Below are positions 10,688 through 20,340 of a DNA stretch of 64,000 nt, in pieces. Every line of letters begins with the position of its first letter. Position 1 is the stretch's first letter. A model generated the notes under the pieces. That model was not told where the DNA came from, did no database searches, and saw only the letters and a list, made by a program, of their open reading frames with translations. The translations under genes and the position numbers were made by a program. Origin of the DNA: Halopenitus malekzadehii (GTDB taxonomy: Archaea; Halobacteriota; Halobacteria; Halobacteriales; Haloferacaceae); the NCBI RefSeq assembly GCF_900108505.1, contig NZ_FNWU01000003.1, forward strand, positions 1 through 64,000, in the 5' to 3' direction.

Positions 10688-11602
10688 ATGACCAAAGTAA
10701 GCGTGGTCGGCGCCGCGGGCACCGTGGGTGCTGCGGCCGGCTACAACATCGCGCTGCGTGACGTCGCTGACGAGCTCGTGTTCGTGGACATCCCGGACAA
10801 GGAACCGGAAGCGGTCGGTCAGGCCGCCGACGTCAATCACGGCGTCGCCTACGACGCGAACACGACCGTTCGCCAGGGCGACTACGCGGACACCGCGGGC
10901 TCGGACGTGGTCGTGATCACCGCCGGGATCCCCCGTCAGCCCGGTCAGACACGGATCGACCTCGCGGGCGACAACGCGCCGATCATGGACGACATCGGCT
11001 CCTCGCTGGCCGAACACAACGACGACTTCGTCACGGTGACCACCTCGAACCCGGTGGACCTCCTCAACCGGCACCTCTACGAATCCGGCGATCGCGACCG
11101 CCACGCCATCGTCGGGTTCGGTGGCCGGCTCGACTCGGCCCGGTTCCGGTACGTCCTCGCGGATCGGTTCGACACGCCGGTCCGGAACGTCGAGGCCACC
11201 ATCCTCGGCGAGCACGGCGACGCACAGGTGCCCGTCTTCTCGAAGGTGCGCGTCGACGGCCGGGATCCGAGCTTCGACGCCGACGAGCGCGAGGCGATCC
11301 TGGGCGACCTCCAGGAGTCCGCGATGGACGTCATCGAGCGCAAGGGCGCCACTCAGTGGGGGCCGGCGACCGGCGTCGCCCACGTCGTCGAGGCGATCCT
11401 CGAGGACACCGGCGAGGTGCTCCCGTGCTCGGTCGTCCTCGACGGCGAGTACGGCCAGACGGACACGGCCCTCGGCGTGCCCGCCAAGCTCGGGGCGAAC
11501 GGCATTGAGGAGATCGTCGAGTGGGACCTCGACGACTACGAGCGCGAGCTGCTCGCTGAGGCGGCCGAAAAGCTCTCCGAGCAGTACGCCGAGATCGCGT
11601 AG
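10688..11602 (+). CDS. mdh: Malate dehydrogenase (LDH-like type)
   Basis: 304 residues. It interconverts malate and oxaloacetate with NAD(H). The Rossmann loop is GAAGTVG (8-14) and the acidic residue after beta-2 in FVDIPD indicates NAD preference. Substrate-binding arginines lie in [12 protein letters not shown] (R83, R89), where the arginine rather than glutamine marks malate over lactate. The catalytic histidine is H176 in ILGEHGD. Haloarchaeal MDH is a well-studied salt-dependent tetramer of this type. Monocistronic. Confidence 0.95.
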   Translation: MTKVSVVGAAGTVGAAAGYNIALRDVADELVFVDIPDKEPEAVGQAADVNHGVAYDANTTVRQGDYADTAGSDVVVITAGIPRQPGQTRIDLAGDNAPIMDDIGSSLAEHNDDFVTVTTSNPVDLLNRHLYESGDRDRHAIVGFGGRLDSARFRYVLADRFDTPVRNVEATILGEHGDAQVPVFSKVRVDGRDPSFDADEREAILGDLQESAMDVIERKGATQWGPATGVAHVVEAILEDTGEVLPCSVVLDGEYGQTDTALGVPAKLGANGIEEIVEWDLDDYERELLAEAAEKLSEQYAEIA

Positions 11603-11665
11603 CGGCCGCGCGTCGAACTCTAGCGAAGCGAACCCTTATTTCGGAAGCCGTCGTATCTTCGCTCA

Positions 11666-11938
11666 ATGAGTTCCGCGATCCAGATCGTGAATACGCCGGA
11701 GGTACTTCACGGGAAGCCACGGATTGCCGGCACGCGCATCGGCGTGCTGCAGGTCGGCGAAGCAGTTCGTCGGAACGAATGGACGGTCGAGGAAACCGCC
11801 GACGAGTTCGATATCGACGCCGATCACGTTCGGGCTGCACTCGCGTATTACGATGACCATCCCGAGGTGATGGCTACGCTCCGCACGCAGCGGGAGGCGC
11901 GAAAGCGAACGATCGACGCGACGACCAGAGCCGAGTAG
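11666..11938 (+). CDS. DUF433 antitoxin-like protein
   Basis: 90 residues with the DUF433 signature: HGKPRIAGTRIGVLQV, then a winged-helix-like segment with WTVEETADEFDIDADHVRAALAYY. Such proteins are antitoxins of DUF5615 (PIN-like) toxins. CCTTATT lies at a leaderless promoter distance. The stop TAG shares its last base with the GTG start of the toxin frame, so the pair was one operon. The antitoxin is intact while the toxin is interrupted. Confidence 0.88.
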   Translation: MSSAIQIVNTPEVLHGKPRIAGTRIGVLQVGEAVRRNEWTVEETADEFDIDADHVRAALAYYDDHPEVMATLRTQREARKRTIDATTRAE

Positions 11939-12264
11939 TGCGGCTGCTGTGTGACCAGAACGTTCCACGAAAATACGTCACCGCGTTCCGACAACACGAT
12001 CGACTCACGGCAACGACGGTCGACGAGCAACTCAGGCACGATGCTCCGGACCGCGAGATCGTCGCACGCGCCGAACGTGATGGATAGGTCGTGTTCACGA
12101 ACGACGAGGACTTTTATGTGGTGGGCGGCGATCACGGGCTGCTAGTGTATGATCAAGTTACGGACCCGACTCCCAGTGCAGTCGTGGCGGCAATAGAGCG
12201 AATCGACGCCGCATACGAATCCGACGCCGAGATACTGGAAACGGTGCCGGGCGGCTGGCTCTAG
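11938..12264 (+). pseudogene. DUF5615 PIN-like toxin gene with internal stop
   Basis: A 109-codon frame starts at GTG (VRLLCDQNVPRKYVTAF) and ends ETVPGGWL. It has the DUF5615/Mut7-C-like acidic residues (CDQN near the start, VVFTNDEDF mid-protein, then GLLVYDQV). It is interrupted by TAG at 12085-12087, between ERDG and VVFTNDEDF, where relatives usually have tryptophan (TGG). A single G-to-A change explains it. No other frameshift is seen, so the lesion is probably recent. A truncated 49-residue product would lack part of the predicted active site. Confidence 0.85.
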
Positions 12265-12319
12265 CTCGCCAGTTCGGTTGCAAGCAAATCGGTAGGTAGG
12301 TTCCGGATCGGTGGGTCGT

Positions 12320-12667
12320 TCACGCGTTGGAGCCGTCACCACTCCCGCTTTTCGCGCCGTCCTCCTTTTCCCCCTCGATCCGCTCGGAACCACCTTCGAT
12401 CCGCTCCGAGAGCCAGTCGTAGTGGTCGAGCAGCGCGCTCACTCCGGCGTCGGTGAGCCGATAGACGTCGGCGATCCCTTCGGTCCGCGACTCGACGTGG
12501 CCCGACTCCTCGAGCGCCGTCAGCATCGCGTGGAACGACTGCGGGTCGATCCGCTCGTTGTAATGGGACGTGATCCGGTTCTTCAACTGCTGTGCGCGGA
12601 GGCTCCCCGCCTCGTACAGGAGCGCACAGACGTCGCGGCGGCGACCGCTGTGGAGCCACTTGGACAT
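12320..12667 (-). CDS. Winged-helix (PadR/MarR-like) DNA-binding protein
   Basis: 115 residues. Residues 1-85 form a helix-turn-helix-wing unit: RDVCALLYEAGSLRAQQLKNRI, the putative recognition region FHAMLTALEESGHVESR, then the wing GIADVYRLTDAGVSALL. The tail is charged and low-complexity. This is a common haloarchaeal regulator type with no known ligand. It lies downstream of, and on the same strand as, the FAD oxidoreductase, separated by about 140 nt. Confidence 0.78.
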   Translation of the reverse strand: MSKWLHSGRRRDVCALLYEAGSLRAQQLKNRITSHYNERIDPQSFHAMLTALEESGHVESRTEGIADVYRLTDAGVSALLDHYDWLSERIEGGSERIEGEKEDGAKSGSGDGSNA

Positions 12668-12811
12668 AGCGGTCGATCCGTCCCCGATGGTGATAGGGCT
12701 CCCGTCTCGGGACGAGTGTTCGTGGTCCGTCCACGGGGCCGCGATCGCGATCAGGCGTCGTTGGGGTGCTCCTTCCGGCGTCGTCGGAGAATCCCGTCCG
12801 ACGTCCTCGAG

Positions 12812-14011
12812 TCACTCCTCGGCCGATCCGGTGACCGATCCCTGGAACATCGTTCGGAACGGGAAGTCGATCTCCCGCGTCTCGAAGCGATCGAGCGAGA
12901 GGGGTTCGAGCGCGAACGGGACCGGCTCGTCCGTGAGGCGCGCCCGGACCGCGGTGCCGATCGCGTCGGCGGCCATCACGCCCGCGCCGTGGAATCCGGC
13001 CGCGATGACGAGGCCGTCCGGGGCCTCGGCCGGCGCGTCGATGATCGGCTTCGCGTCCGGCGTGGTCGCGTCGGCCATCGGACAGCACTCGTAGCGGACC
13101 ACCGTCGAGTCCGCGTCGACGCTTGCGAGGATTCCCGGGAGATCCTCGCGGAGCAGTCGATCGAGTTCGTCGCCGATCTCCCGCGGGTCCTCGGGCGGGG
13201 CCGTGGCCCGGCCCGATCCGCCGTACTGGTGTTCGGTCCCGACGAGCAGCCGACCGTCCCGGGTGCCGCGCCAGTAGGCGCCGAGGATCGAATCCCCGCC
13301 CATCGGGACTCCGTCGGGAAGATCGACCTCGAGGTACGCGACGTTCCAGGTGAACGGCCGGATCGGGACCCGAAGGACGTCCGCAAGCAGGTCCGGCGTG
13401 GCCGAGCCCGCGGCCGCCACCACGGCATCGGCGTCGACGGAACCGTACTCCGTCTCGATGCCCGCCACAGCACCGTCCGTAACGCGGACCGACTCGACGG
13501 TCGTGTCCGGCCGGAACTCGACGCCGCGACGGACACACTCGTGGTGCATCGTCGCGAGGAACTCGTCGACGTCGAAGTAGCCGGTTCCCGGCCAAACGAG
13601 CGCCTTCTCGTAAGGCGCCTCGGGGTCGAAGACGTCCGCGTACGCGTCGGCATCGACGAGCTGTACGTCGGTGACGCCGTCACCGGCGTCGGAACTGCCG
13701 GTATCGTCGTTCGACGTCGCCGTTTCCCGGGCCGCCTCGACGTCCGCGGGTCGCACCCCGCGGACGTACTCGCGGTCGGTCCACTCGAAGACCCCGGTCC
13801 CGTCCAACTCGCGGAAGAATTCGATCGCGTGCCGACTCCAGGCCGGTTGGTCGGGGTAGTCGACCGGCGTCGTGATCACTCCGGAGGCGCGGCTCGAGGT
13901 TCCGTTTCCGATCGCGTCCCGGTCCAACACGACCACGTTGTGGTCCGACGCGAGCCGGTAGGCGGTGCTCAATCCTGCGACGCCGGACCCGACGACGGCA
14001 ACACGTGTCAT
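12812..14011 (-). CDS. FAD-dependent oxidoreductase, DAO (glycine/D-amino-acid oxidase) family
   Basis: 399 residues. The dinucleotide-binding motif VVGSGVAGLSTAYRLA is at the N-terminus, followed by VVVLDRD, and the second FAD contact is in the C-terminal part (LVIAAGFHGAGVMAADAIG). The fold is that of D-amino acid, sarcosine or glycine oxidases; the substrate cannot be assigned. It is divergent from the Ski2-type helicase gene. Confidence 0.87.
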   Translation of the reverse strand: MTRVAVVGSGVAGLSTAYRLASDHNVVVLDRDAIGNGTSSRASGVITTPVDYPDQPAWSRHAIEFFRELDGTGVFEWTDREYVRGVRPADVEAARETATSNDDTGSSDAGDGVTDVQLVDADAYADVFDPEAPYEKALVWPGTGYFDVDEFLATMHHECVRRGVEFRPDTTVESVRVTDGAVAGIETEYGSVDADAVVAAAGSATPDLLADVLRVPIRPFTWNVAYLEVDLPDGVPMGGDSILGAYWRGTRDGRLLVGTEHQYGGSGRATAPPEDPREIGDELDRLLREDLPGILASVDADSTVVRYECCPMADATTPDAKPIIDAPAEAPDGLVIAAGFHGAGVMAADAIGTAVRARLTDEPVPFALEPLSLDRFETREIDFPFRTMFQGSVTGSAEE

Positions 14012-14148
14012 ACCGGTCGATCGGTTCCGGTTCGCATAGTGGTTTCGCCGGCCGCGAGCGGAAACGCCCTCAACGAGAGGAAACGCCTTTCCCCACGAGG
14101 CGCCCCACTTCGAACAATGCGTGGGAGGCCGTCCCGGGGAGGGACACG

Positions 14149-16497
14149 ATGAAGGTCGCCGAAGCGGTCCCGGAGTTCGCCGACGCGTTCGGCTTCGAGG
14201 AGTTCAACCGGATGCAACGCGAGACGTTGCCCGCCCTGTTGGACACCGACGAGAACGTGGTCGCGAGCGCGCCGACGGGGTCCGGTAAGACCGCCCTCGC
14301 CGAGCTCGCGATCTGCAAGACCCTCGCCGACGGCGGGACGGCGCTGTTCGTCGCGCCGCTGCGCGCGCTCACGAACGAGAAGGAAAGCGAGTGGGAGCGC
14401 TTCGAGGATCTCGGCTATTCCGTGTACGTCGTCTCGGGCGAGCGCGACCTGAACCCTAGACAGGCGGAACGCGCCGACGTCATCGTGATCACCCCCGAGA
14501 AGGCGGACTCGGCGACGCGGAAACACGACTCCGCGCGCTACTCGTTCATCGGCGACGTCGACTGCGTGCTCATCGACGAGGTCCACCTCCTCGATTCCGA
14601 CCGCCGGGGCGGCGTCCTCGAGGTCGTCGTCTCACGGCTGCGCCGGATCTGTGACCCGCGGATCGTCGCCCTCTCGGCGACGATGTCGAACGTCGGGGAC
14701 GTCGCCGACTGGCTCGACGCGCCGCCGGAGGCAACCTTCGAGTTCGGTGACGAGTATCGCCCGGTCGATCTGGAAACCGACGTGAAGACCTACTCACACG
14801 GCGACAACGCCTTCGCGGACAAGTACCGCCGGCTCTACCGGGCGTTCGACCTGGCCGAGCCCCACATCCGCGAGGACGGGCAGGCGCTCGTGTTCGTCTC
14901 CTCCAGACAGGACACCGTCCAGGCCGCGAAGAAGGCCCGCGACGAGATCGCCGAGCGCGACGTCCCGGTCGGCGCGCGCGGCGAGTACGACTTCCACACG
15001 GCGGCACAGGAGCTCACGAACGACACGCTCCGACAGTCGGTCCTCGACGGGGTCGGCTTCCACCACGCCGGGCTCGGGAAGGACGACCGCGACCGCGTCG
15101 AGGAGTGGTTCCGGGAGGGGCTGATCTCGATCCTCTTTTCGACGTCGACGCTGGCGTGGGGCGTGAACCTCCCGGCCCGCTGTGTGATCATTCGGGACAC
15201 GAAGTATCACGACCCGTTGGCGGGCGAGACCGACGTCTCGCCGCTCGACGTGCTCCAGATGCTGGGTCGAGCCGGACGCCCCGGCTACGACGACATCGGA
15301 TACGGCTGGGTCGTCTGTGACCGGTCCGACGCCGACCGGTACCGCCGGCTGCTCCGGGAGGGCAAGCCGATCGAGTCACGGCTCGCGGAGGACCTCCCGG
15401 GCCACCTCAACGCCGAGATCGCGATGGGGACGATCCGCGACCTCGATGACGTGATGGACTGGATCGAGACGACGTTCTACTTCGTGCGCGCGCGCTCGGA
15501 ACCCGAGCGGTACGACTTCGACTCGATCCGTGAGCGCGTCCGGGACACGCTCGAGGACCTGGTCACGGACGGGTTCGTCGAGACCGACGCGGATCTGGGG
15601 ATCGAACCGACCGCGGTGGGGCGACTCGCTTCGAAGTACTACCTTCGGCTCGATACCGCGAGCCGCTTCCACGAACTGGCCGAGCGCGACTCGCTGTCGG
15701 TGGCCTCGATCCTCGAGGCGATCGCCGCCGCCGGCGAGTTCGACTCCGTCTCCGCGCGGTCGGCGGAGGCCGACGCGATCGACCGGATCCTCTCGGCGTC
15801 CGATCTCGAGACGAGCCTCGAGGAGGGCCACCGGAAGGTGTTTGCGATCCTGGCGGCGAGTATGGACGACGCGGTCCCCTCGGACCTCCGGTCCGACGCG
15901 TGGGTGATCCGGCAGAACGCGCTCCGGTTGATCGCCGCGCTGACGGAGTTCCTCGACCGCTTTGCCGGCCCGCGCGCGGCCAATCTCGCGCGTCGCGTGG
16001 AGGCACGGCTCGATCACGGCGTCGCCCGCGAGGCGGTCGCGTTCACGGCGATCGAGGGCGTCGGCGCGAACCGTGCCGACCGACTCGCCGACGCGGGGCT
16101 CGACTCGCCGACCGTGGTGGCCGAAGCCGACCCGAGCACCCTCGAGGCAGTCGGGATGAGCGAGGGCGTCGCGAGCCGGATAGTCGAGGCTGCCGGCGAT
16201 CTCCCGCGGATCGACGTCGAGTGGGGGTCGTTCCCCGAGCGCGTCGGAACCGGGGACAACGAGCTGTGTGAGGTGACGGTTCGAAACCACGGGGGCGGCG
16301 CCCGAGTCGGCGTCCGCGTGACCGTCAACGACGTCGAGATGCACGCGAAGACGGTCTATCTCGACGGTGAGGCGACCGTTCCCGTCGGTGTGTTCGGACC
16401 GCCGGACGCGGCAGAGCTGTCCTTCGTGGTCGAGGTGACGTTCCCCGACCATCCCTTGTTCCCGGTGCGTGCGAGCCGCGCCGTCGACGTCGAATAG
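14149..16497 (+). CDS. Hel308/Ski2-type DEAD/DEAH helicase with HhH and C-terminal beta domain
   Basis: 782 residues from the ATG at 14149. Q-like motif FNRMQRETLPAL, Walker A APTGSGKT (41-48), DEVH box (143-146), SATMSN (motif III) and QMLGRAGRPGYD (motif VI) place it in the Ski2/Hel308 group. A helix-hairpin-helix region (AIEGVGANRADRLADAGL) follows. The last 90 residues form a CARDB-like beta domain not present in classic Hel308. Likely acts on stalled forks or in recombination. It lies directly upstream of a NucS-N-like zinc-ribbon gene (77 nt gap). Confidence 0.88.
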   Translation: MKVAEAVPEFADAFGFEEFNRMQRETLPALLDTDENVVASAPTGSGKTALAELAICKTLADGGTALFVAPLRALTNEKESEWERFEDLGYSVYVVSGERDLNPRQAERADVIVITPEKADSATRKHDSARYSFIGDVDCVLIDEVHLLDSDRRGGVLEVVVSRLRRICDPRIVALSATMSNVGDVADWLDAPPEATFEFGDEYRPVDLETDVKTYSHGDNAFADKYRRLYRAFDLAEPHIREDGQALVFVSSRQDTVQAAKKARDEIAERDVPVGARGEYDFHTAAQELTNDTLRQSVLDGVGFHHAGLGKDDRDRVEEWFREGLISILFSTSTLAWGVNLPARCVIIRDTKYHDPLAGETDVSPLDVLQMLGRAGRPGYDDIGYGWVVCDRSDADRYRRLLREGKPIESRLAEDLPGHLNAEIAMGTIRDLDDVMDWIETTFYFVRARSEPERYDFDSIRERVRDTLEDLVTDGFVETDADLGIEPTAVGRLASKYYLRLDTASRFHELAERDSLSVASILEAIAAAGEFDSVSARSAEADAIDRILSASDLETSLEEGHRKVFAILAASMDDAVPSDLRSDAWVIRQNALRLIAALTEFLDRFAGPRAANLARRVEARLDHGVAREAVAFTAIEGVGANRADRLADAGLDSPTVVAEADPSTLEAVGMSEGVASRIVEAAGDLPRIDVEWGSFPERVGTGDNELCEVTVRNHGGGARVGVRVTVNDVEMHAKTVYLDGEATVPVGVFGPPDAAELSFVVEVTFPDHPLFPVRASRAVDVE

Positions 16498-16574
16498 GGG
16501 ATCGGGACAGCGAAGTTGCTGCCGACGCCCCACGCCCAGGGAGGGTTCAAAGGCGATGCCGCGCCAGACGGCGT

Positions 16575-17372
16575 ATGCCATCGCGACTCCGCGTTCTGGC
16601 CGGTGACTGTACCACGACCCTGAGCGGCACCCGCGAGCGAACCCAGCGCGGCCGCGTGGTCGTCGTCGTCAAGCCGGACAACACGACGCTCGTCCACGAC
16701 GCCGACGGCTACCAGCCGATCGAGTGGCTCACCCGGCCCGATTCGGTGGCGATCGAGACCGACGCCGCGGGGTTCACCGTCACCGCGCGCGACGGCGACC
16801 GAACCCTTCGGGTGATCACCCACGAGCAGGAGGCCGGGATCGAGGTCCCGGTCACCGAGGCCGGGCTCCCGGTCGGAAGCTGTCCGGACTGTGCGTCCGC
16901 GCTGATCCGGTCGGGCGGGCACGTCGCCTGCACGGGCTGTAAGGACCGATACGGGCTTCCGACGGGTGCAACGGTGCTCGACCGGAGCTGTGAGGAGTGT
17001 GGACTTCCCCTGCTTCGCGTCGAGCGGGGGGAGGCCTTCACCGTCTGTCTGGACGTCTCCTGTGACTCGCTGGCGGACGCCGTCGTCGACCGGTTCGACC
17101 GCGTCTGGACGTGTCCCGACTGCGGCTCGGACCTCCGCGTTCAGCAGGCGACCGGCCGGGTCTTTCTCGGCTGTGACGCGTATCCGGCGTGTGAGACGAC
17201 GTTCTCGATCCCCGACGGGGTCGTCGTCGACGACTGCCCGTGCGGGTTGCCGATCCTCGAGAGCGCCACGGGGCGACGCTGTCTCGACGGCACCTGCGAG
17301 GCGTGGGAGGCGTGGAGTGGCAACGGCAACGGCGGAGAGAACGGCGAGGACGCCGAGCCGCCCGGAGCCTGA
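16575..17372 (+). CDS. NucS N-terminal-like domain fused to topoisomerase-type zinc ribbons
   Basis: 265 residues. The first 70 or so (RVLAGDCTTTLSG ... VVVVVKPDNTTLVHDADGY ... PIEW) match the pattern of the DNA-binding N-terminal domain of endonuclease NucS. No NucS nuclease domain follows. Instead there are several C4-type ribbons (CPDCASAL ... CTGC; CEECGLPLL; CPDCGSDLRV ... GCDAYPACETTF; CPCGLPIL) like those at the C-terminus of topoisomerase I. It probably binds branched or single-stranded DNA. The position after a Ski2-type helicase suggests joint work; that is inference. Confidence 0.8.
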   Translation: MPSRLRVLAGDCTTTLSGTRERTQRGRVVVVVKPDNTTLVHDADGYQPIEWLTRPDSVAIETDAAGFTVTARDGDRTLRVITHEQEAGIEVPVTEAGLPVGSCPDCASALIRSGGHVACTGCKDRYGLPTGATVLDRSCEECGLPLLRVERGEAFTVCLDVSCDSLADAVVDRFDRVWTCPDCGSDLRVQQATGRVFLGCDAYPACETTFSIPDGVVVDDCPCGLPILESATGRRCLDGTCEAWEAWSGNGNGGENGEDAEPPGA

Positions 17373-17425
17373 GTCGTCATCCACGGACCGCAACCCGTTT
17401 AGGACCGCCGCCCGGCCGGTCAGGT

Positions 17426-18562
17426 ATGCAACCGGACGGCGAACTCCGCGACGACGGGATACAGGTGGGCGGCGATGCCCGCCAGCGGTTCTACGACTCG
17501 CGGGGCTACGGGCGCCCGCGTGACGGCAACGCGATTTCGCTCACGCCGCTGGAGGCGGCACACCTCCTGTTCCGGGGGGATCTCGGGGCGGTGAGCGTCG
17601 ACGGAGAGGACCTCGGGTTCGAGGCTTTCTTCGTCCACGCGGCCGCCGTGCAGGACCGGTTCGCGGTCCGGTTCCTCGTGTACGCGGACCTCCGGGACCG
17701 GGGGTTCTACCTCTCACCGACGCGCGAGGGCTGGCCGGGACACGACCGGCAGGCGGGGACGGACGCGGACTTCATCGTGTACGAACGCGGCGAGAGCCCG
17801 CCGAGCGGGGGCATCGCCCACCGGCTGCGTGTGGTCGGCGAGCGCGAGTCGATCCCGGCGGCCGGACTCGCGGGGACGACGCTCGCCGTCGTCGACGAGG
17901 AGAGCGACATCACGTACTTCGAGACGGCCGCGATCGATCCGGCCGGAGGAACGGACTACGACGCACCCCAGGGGATCACGGGCGTTCTGCTCGCGGACCG
18001 GGTCGTCGTCTGGGACGCGCCGACGGACCTCTACGACCGGGGGTTCTACGGACGCCCGCTATCCGGACGCGCTGCGACGCTCGACGGCGCGCTCCAGCTG
18101 TCGCTGCTCGAGGCCGCGTATCTGGCCGGAACCGGGTCGTTGCGGTTGACCGAGACCCTCGCGCTCTCGGAGCCGGTGGGTAAGGGGAGCACTCACGGCG
18201 GCGTCAGCAGTGACGATGACGGAAGCGCTGCCGCGGCGATCCGCGGACGCGGGCGCGCCGTCGAAGGGAAAAAATTCGACCGACGTCGTCGCATCTACAG
18301 GGACCTACGCAACCGAGACATCGTCCCGAAGACGGGGTTCAAGTTCGGTGCCGACTTCCGGACGTACCTCGACGTCGGGACGGTCGAGGACCTGCCACAC
18401 TCCGAACATCTGGTTCGCGTCATCGAGCCGGACCACGCGTTCGTCCCGCGGGAGCTGTCGCTCGACGTCCGGCTTGCCGGCGGCGTCCGCAAGCGAATGG
18501 TTTTTGCGCTGACCGACGCGAGTTCCATCGACTACCTCTCGGTAGATCGACTCACTCCATGA
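17426..18562 (+). CDS. endA: tRNA-intron endonuclease EndA
   Basis: 378 residues. It cleaves bulge-helix-bulge motifs to remove tRNA introns. The C-terminal catalytic domain shows Y314 (FRTYLDVG), H328 (HSEHLVRVI) and K356 (GVRKRMVFAL), the RNase A-like triad. The N-terminal half is a degenerate copy of the fold, as in the dimeric euryarchaeal enzyme. A glycine- and serine-rich linker (about 255-285) separates parts. TTTA about 27 nt before the ATG at 17426 supports this start. The stop overlaps trpS as ATGA. The tRNA-Met gene at 29168 is an expected substrate. Confidence 0.93.
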   Translation: MQPDGELRDDGIQVGGDARQRFYDSRGYGRPRDGNAISLTPLEAAHLLFRGDLGAVSVDGEDLGFEAFFVHAAAVQDRFAVRFLVYADLRDRGFYLSPTREGWPGHDRQAGTDADFIVYERGESPPSGGIAHRLRVVGERESIPAAGLAGTTLAVVDEESDITYFETAAIDPAGGTDYDAPQGITGVLLADRVVVWDAPTDLYDRGFYGRPLSGRAATLDGALQLSLLEAAYLAGTGSLRLTETLALSEPVGKGSTHGGVSSDDDGSAAAAIRGRGRAVEGKKFDRRRRIYRDLRNRDIVPKTGFKFGADFRTYLDVGTVEDLPHSEHLVRVIEPDHAFVPRELSLDVRLAGGVRKRMVFALTDASSIDYLSVDRLTP

Positions 18563-20268
18563 CCGACGACGATCACACGCCACGCGAGGTCGCCACCGCC
18601 GCCGACGCGCGCGACGACGCCGATGCGAACGCCGCGGGCCGCGGGACCGTGACCGACGGAGGAACCGACACCGCAGCCGGGGCCGACGACGTGGAGCTCG
18701 ACCCGTGGGGATCGGCGACGGTCGACGACTACCGGAAGCTCTTCGAGGAGTTCGGGATCGAGGAGTTCGACGACGTCCTCCCCGACGTTCCCCATCCCCA
18801 CTACCTGATGCGTCGCGGCGTCATCTTCGGCCACCGCGAGTACGACGCGGTCGCCGACGCGATGGCGAACGACGACCCATTCGCGGCGCTGTCGGGGTTC
18901 ATGCCCACCGGCGATCCCCACATCGGCCACAAGCTGGTCTTCGACGAGCTGATCTGGCACCAGCAGCAGGGCGGGGACGCCTTCGGGCTGATCGCCGACC
19001 TGGAGGCCCACTCCGCGCGCGGGCTCTCCTGGGACGAGATCGACGAACACGCCCGGAGCTACGTCCTCTCGTTGATCGCGCTCGGATTCGATCCCGAGGA
19101 GGGAACCGTCTATCGGCAGTCCGACAACCGGGAGGTACAGGACCTCGCGTTCGAACTCGGGTCGAAGGCGAACTTCTCGGAGCTGCAGGCGCTGTACGGC
19201 TTCGACGGCGAGACGAACGTCTCGCACATGCAGTCGACGATCACCCAGATGGCGGATATCCTCTACCCGCAGCTCGTCGACGGTCCGAAGCCGACCGTCG
19301 TGCCGGTCGGGCCCGACCAGGACCCCCACCTGCGGCTCGCACGGGACCTCTCCGAGCGGATGCGGTACTTCAAGGTCACCGAGGCGTTCGCGAGCTTCGA
19401 GCTGACCGACGACGAACGGCAGCTCGTCCGGGCGGCCTACGACGCGCTCGCGGCCGCCGGTGACGGGGGCGCGGACGGCGGTAACGTGGCAGCGGACGCC
19501 GACCAGGGGACGGAGATGGAGGCGGCGACGGCGGACCGGGTTCGCTGTGCGGACGCCGCCGACTGGCTCGACACGTACGATCCGACGCCGGATCTGACGG
19601 ACGCGAAGGGGCCGGCGATCGAGAAGCTCCGCGCGGCCGGGAAGGAACCGCTCCGTCCACGGGTCCGGTTCCTCGACCGGAACGCGACCGACGACGCCTT
19701 CGAGGACCTGATCGGCCGGGTCGACGGGGACAAGCGGGTCTTCGAGGAGCACATCGACGCCTTCGACCTGACGCACGAGGTCGCCGAAACGCTCGCGCGC
19801 GAGGTCGAGCTCGACCACGACGGCTTCGGGTTCCGCCAGCCGTCCTCGATCTACCACCGGTTCATGTCCGGGCTCACCGGCGGCAAGATGTCCTCGTCGA
19901 TCCCGGCGAGCCACATCTCGCTGCTGGACGATCCCGAGGACGGATACGACAAGGTGAAGGCAGCGACCACCGGCGGACGATCGACCGCCGAGGAGCAGCG
20001 CGAGCTGGGCGGCAAACCCGACGAGTGTCCGGTCTACGAGCTGTACGCCTACCTGCTTGCGAACGACGACGACGATCTGGCGCGGACGGTCTACGAGGAG
20101 TGTGAAGACGGGGACCGGCTCTGTGGCGGGTGTAAGGAACAGGCCGCCGAGCTGATGCGTGAGTTCCTCGCCGATCACCAGGAGAAACGCGAGGAGGCGG
20201 CCGCGCTGCTCGAGGGGATGGACATCGACTTCGAATCCGACCGACGCGGCACCGGCGGCGAACACTGA
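18559..20268 (+). CDS. trpS: Tryptophanyl-tRNA synthetase
   Basis: 569 residues. Class I synthetase charging tRNA-Trp: HIGH motif at 121-124 (GDPHIGHK) and KMSSS in GGKMSSSIP. The first 45 residues are low-complexity and acidic. A Gly/Ala/Asp-rich insertion follows the DDERQLVRAAYDAL helix and lengthens the protein relative to non-halophilic TrpRS. The ATGA overlap with endA implies translational coupling. In haloarchaea tRNA-Trp itself carries an intron cut by EndA, so the pairing is functionally sensible. Confidence 0.95.
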   Translation: MTDDDHTPREVATAADARDDADANAAGRGTVTDGGTDTAAGADDVELDPWGSATVDDYRKLFEEFGIEEFDDVLPDVPHPHYLMRRGVIFGHREYDAVADAMANDDPFAALSGFMPTGDPHIGHKLVFDELIWHQQQGGDAFGLIADLEAHSARGLSWDEIDEHARSYVLSLIALGFDPEEGTVYRQSDNREVQDLAFELGSKANFSELQALYGFDGETNVSHMQSTITQMADILYPQLVDGPKPTVVPVGPDQDPHLRLARDLSERMRYFKVTEAFASFELTDDERQLVRAAYDALAAAGDGGADGGNVAADADQGTEMEAATADRVRCADAADWLDTYDPTPDLTDAKGPAIEKLRAAGKEPLRPRVRFLDRNATDDAFEDLIGRVDGDKRVFEEHIDAFDLTHEVAETLAREVELDHDGFGFRQPSSIYHRFMSGLTGGKMSSSIPASHISLLDDPEDGYDKVKAATTGGRSTAEEQRELGGKPDECPVYELYAYLLANDDDDLARTVYEECEDGDRLCGGCKEQAAELMREFLADHQEKREEAAALLEGMDIDFESDRRGTGGEH

Positions 20269-20340
20269 CGGTCGGTCAGCGATCCACGGTACCCCGAGGT
20301 CCTCACGGCTGATTGGCGTCGTCGTCGGGTTCCTCGCGAC

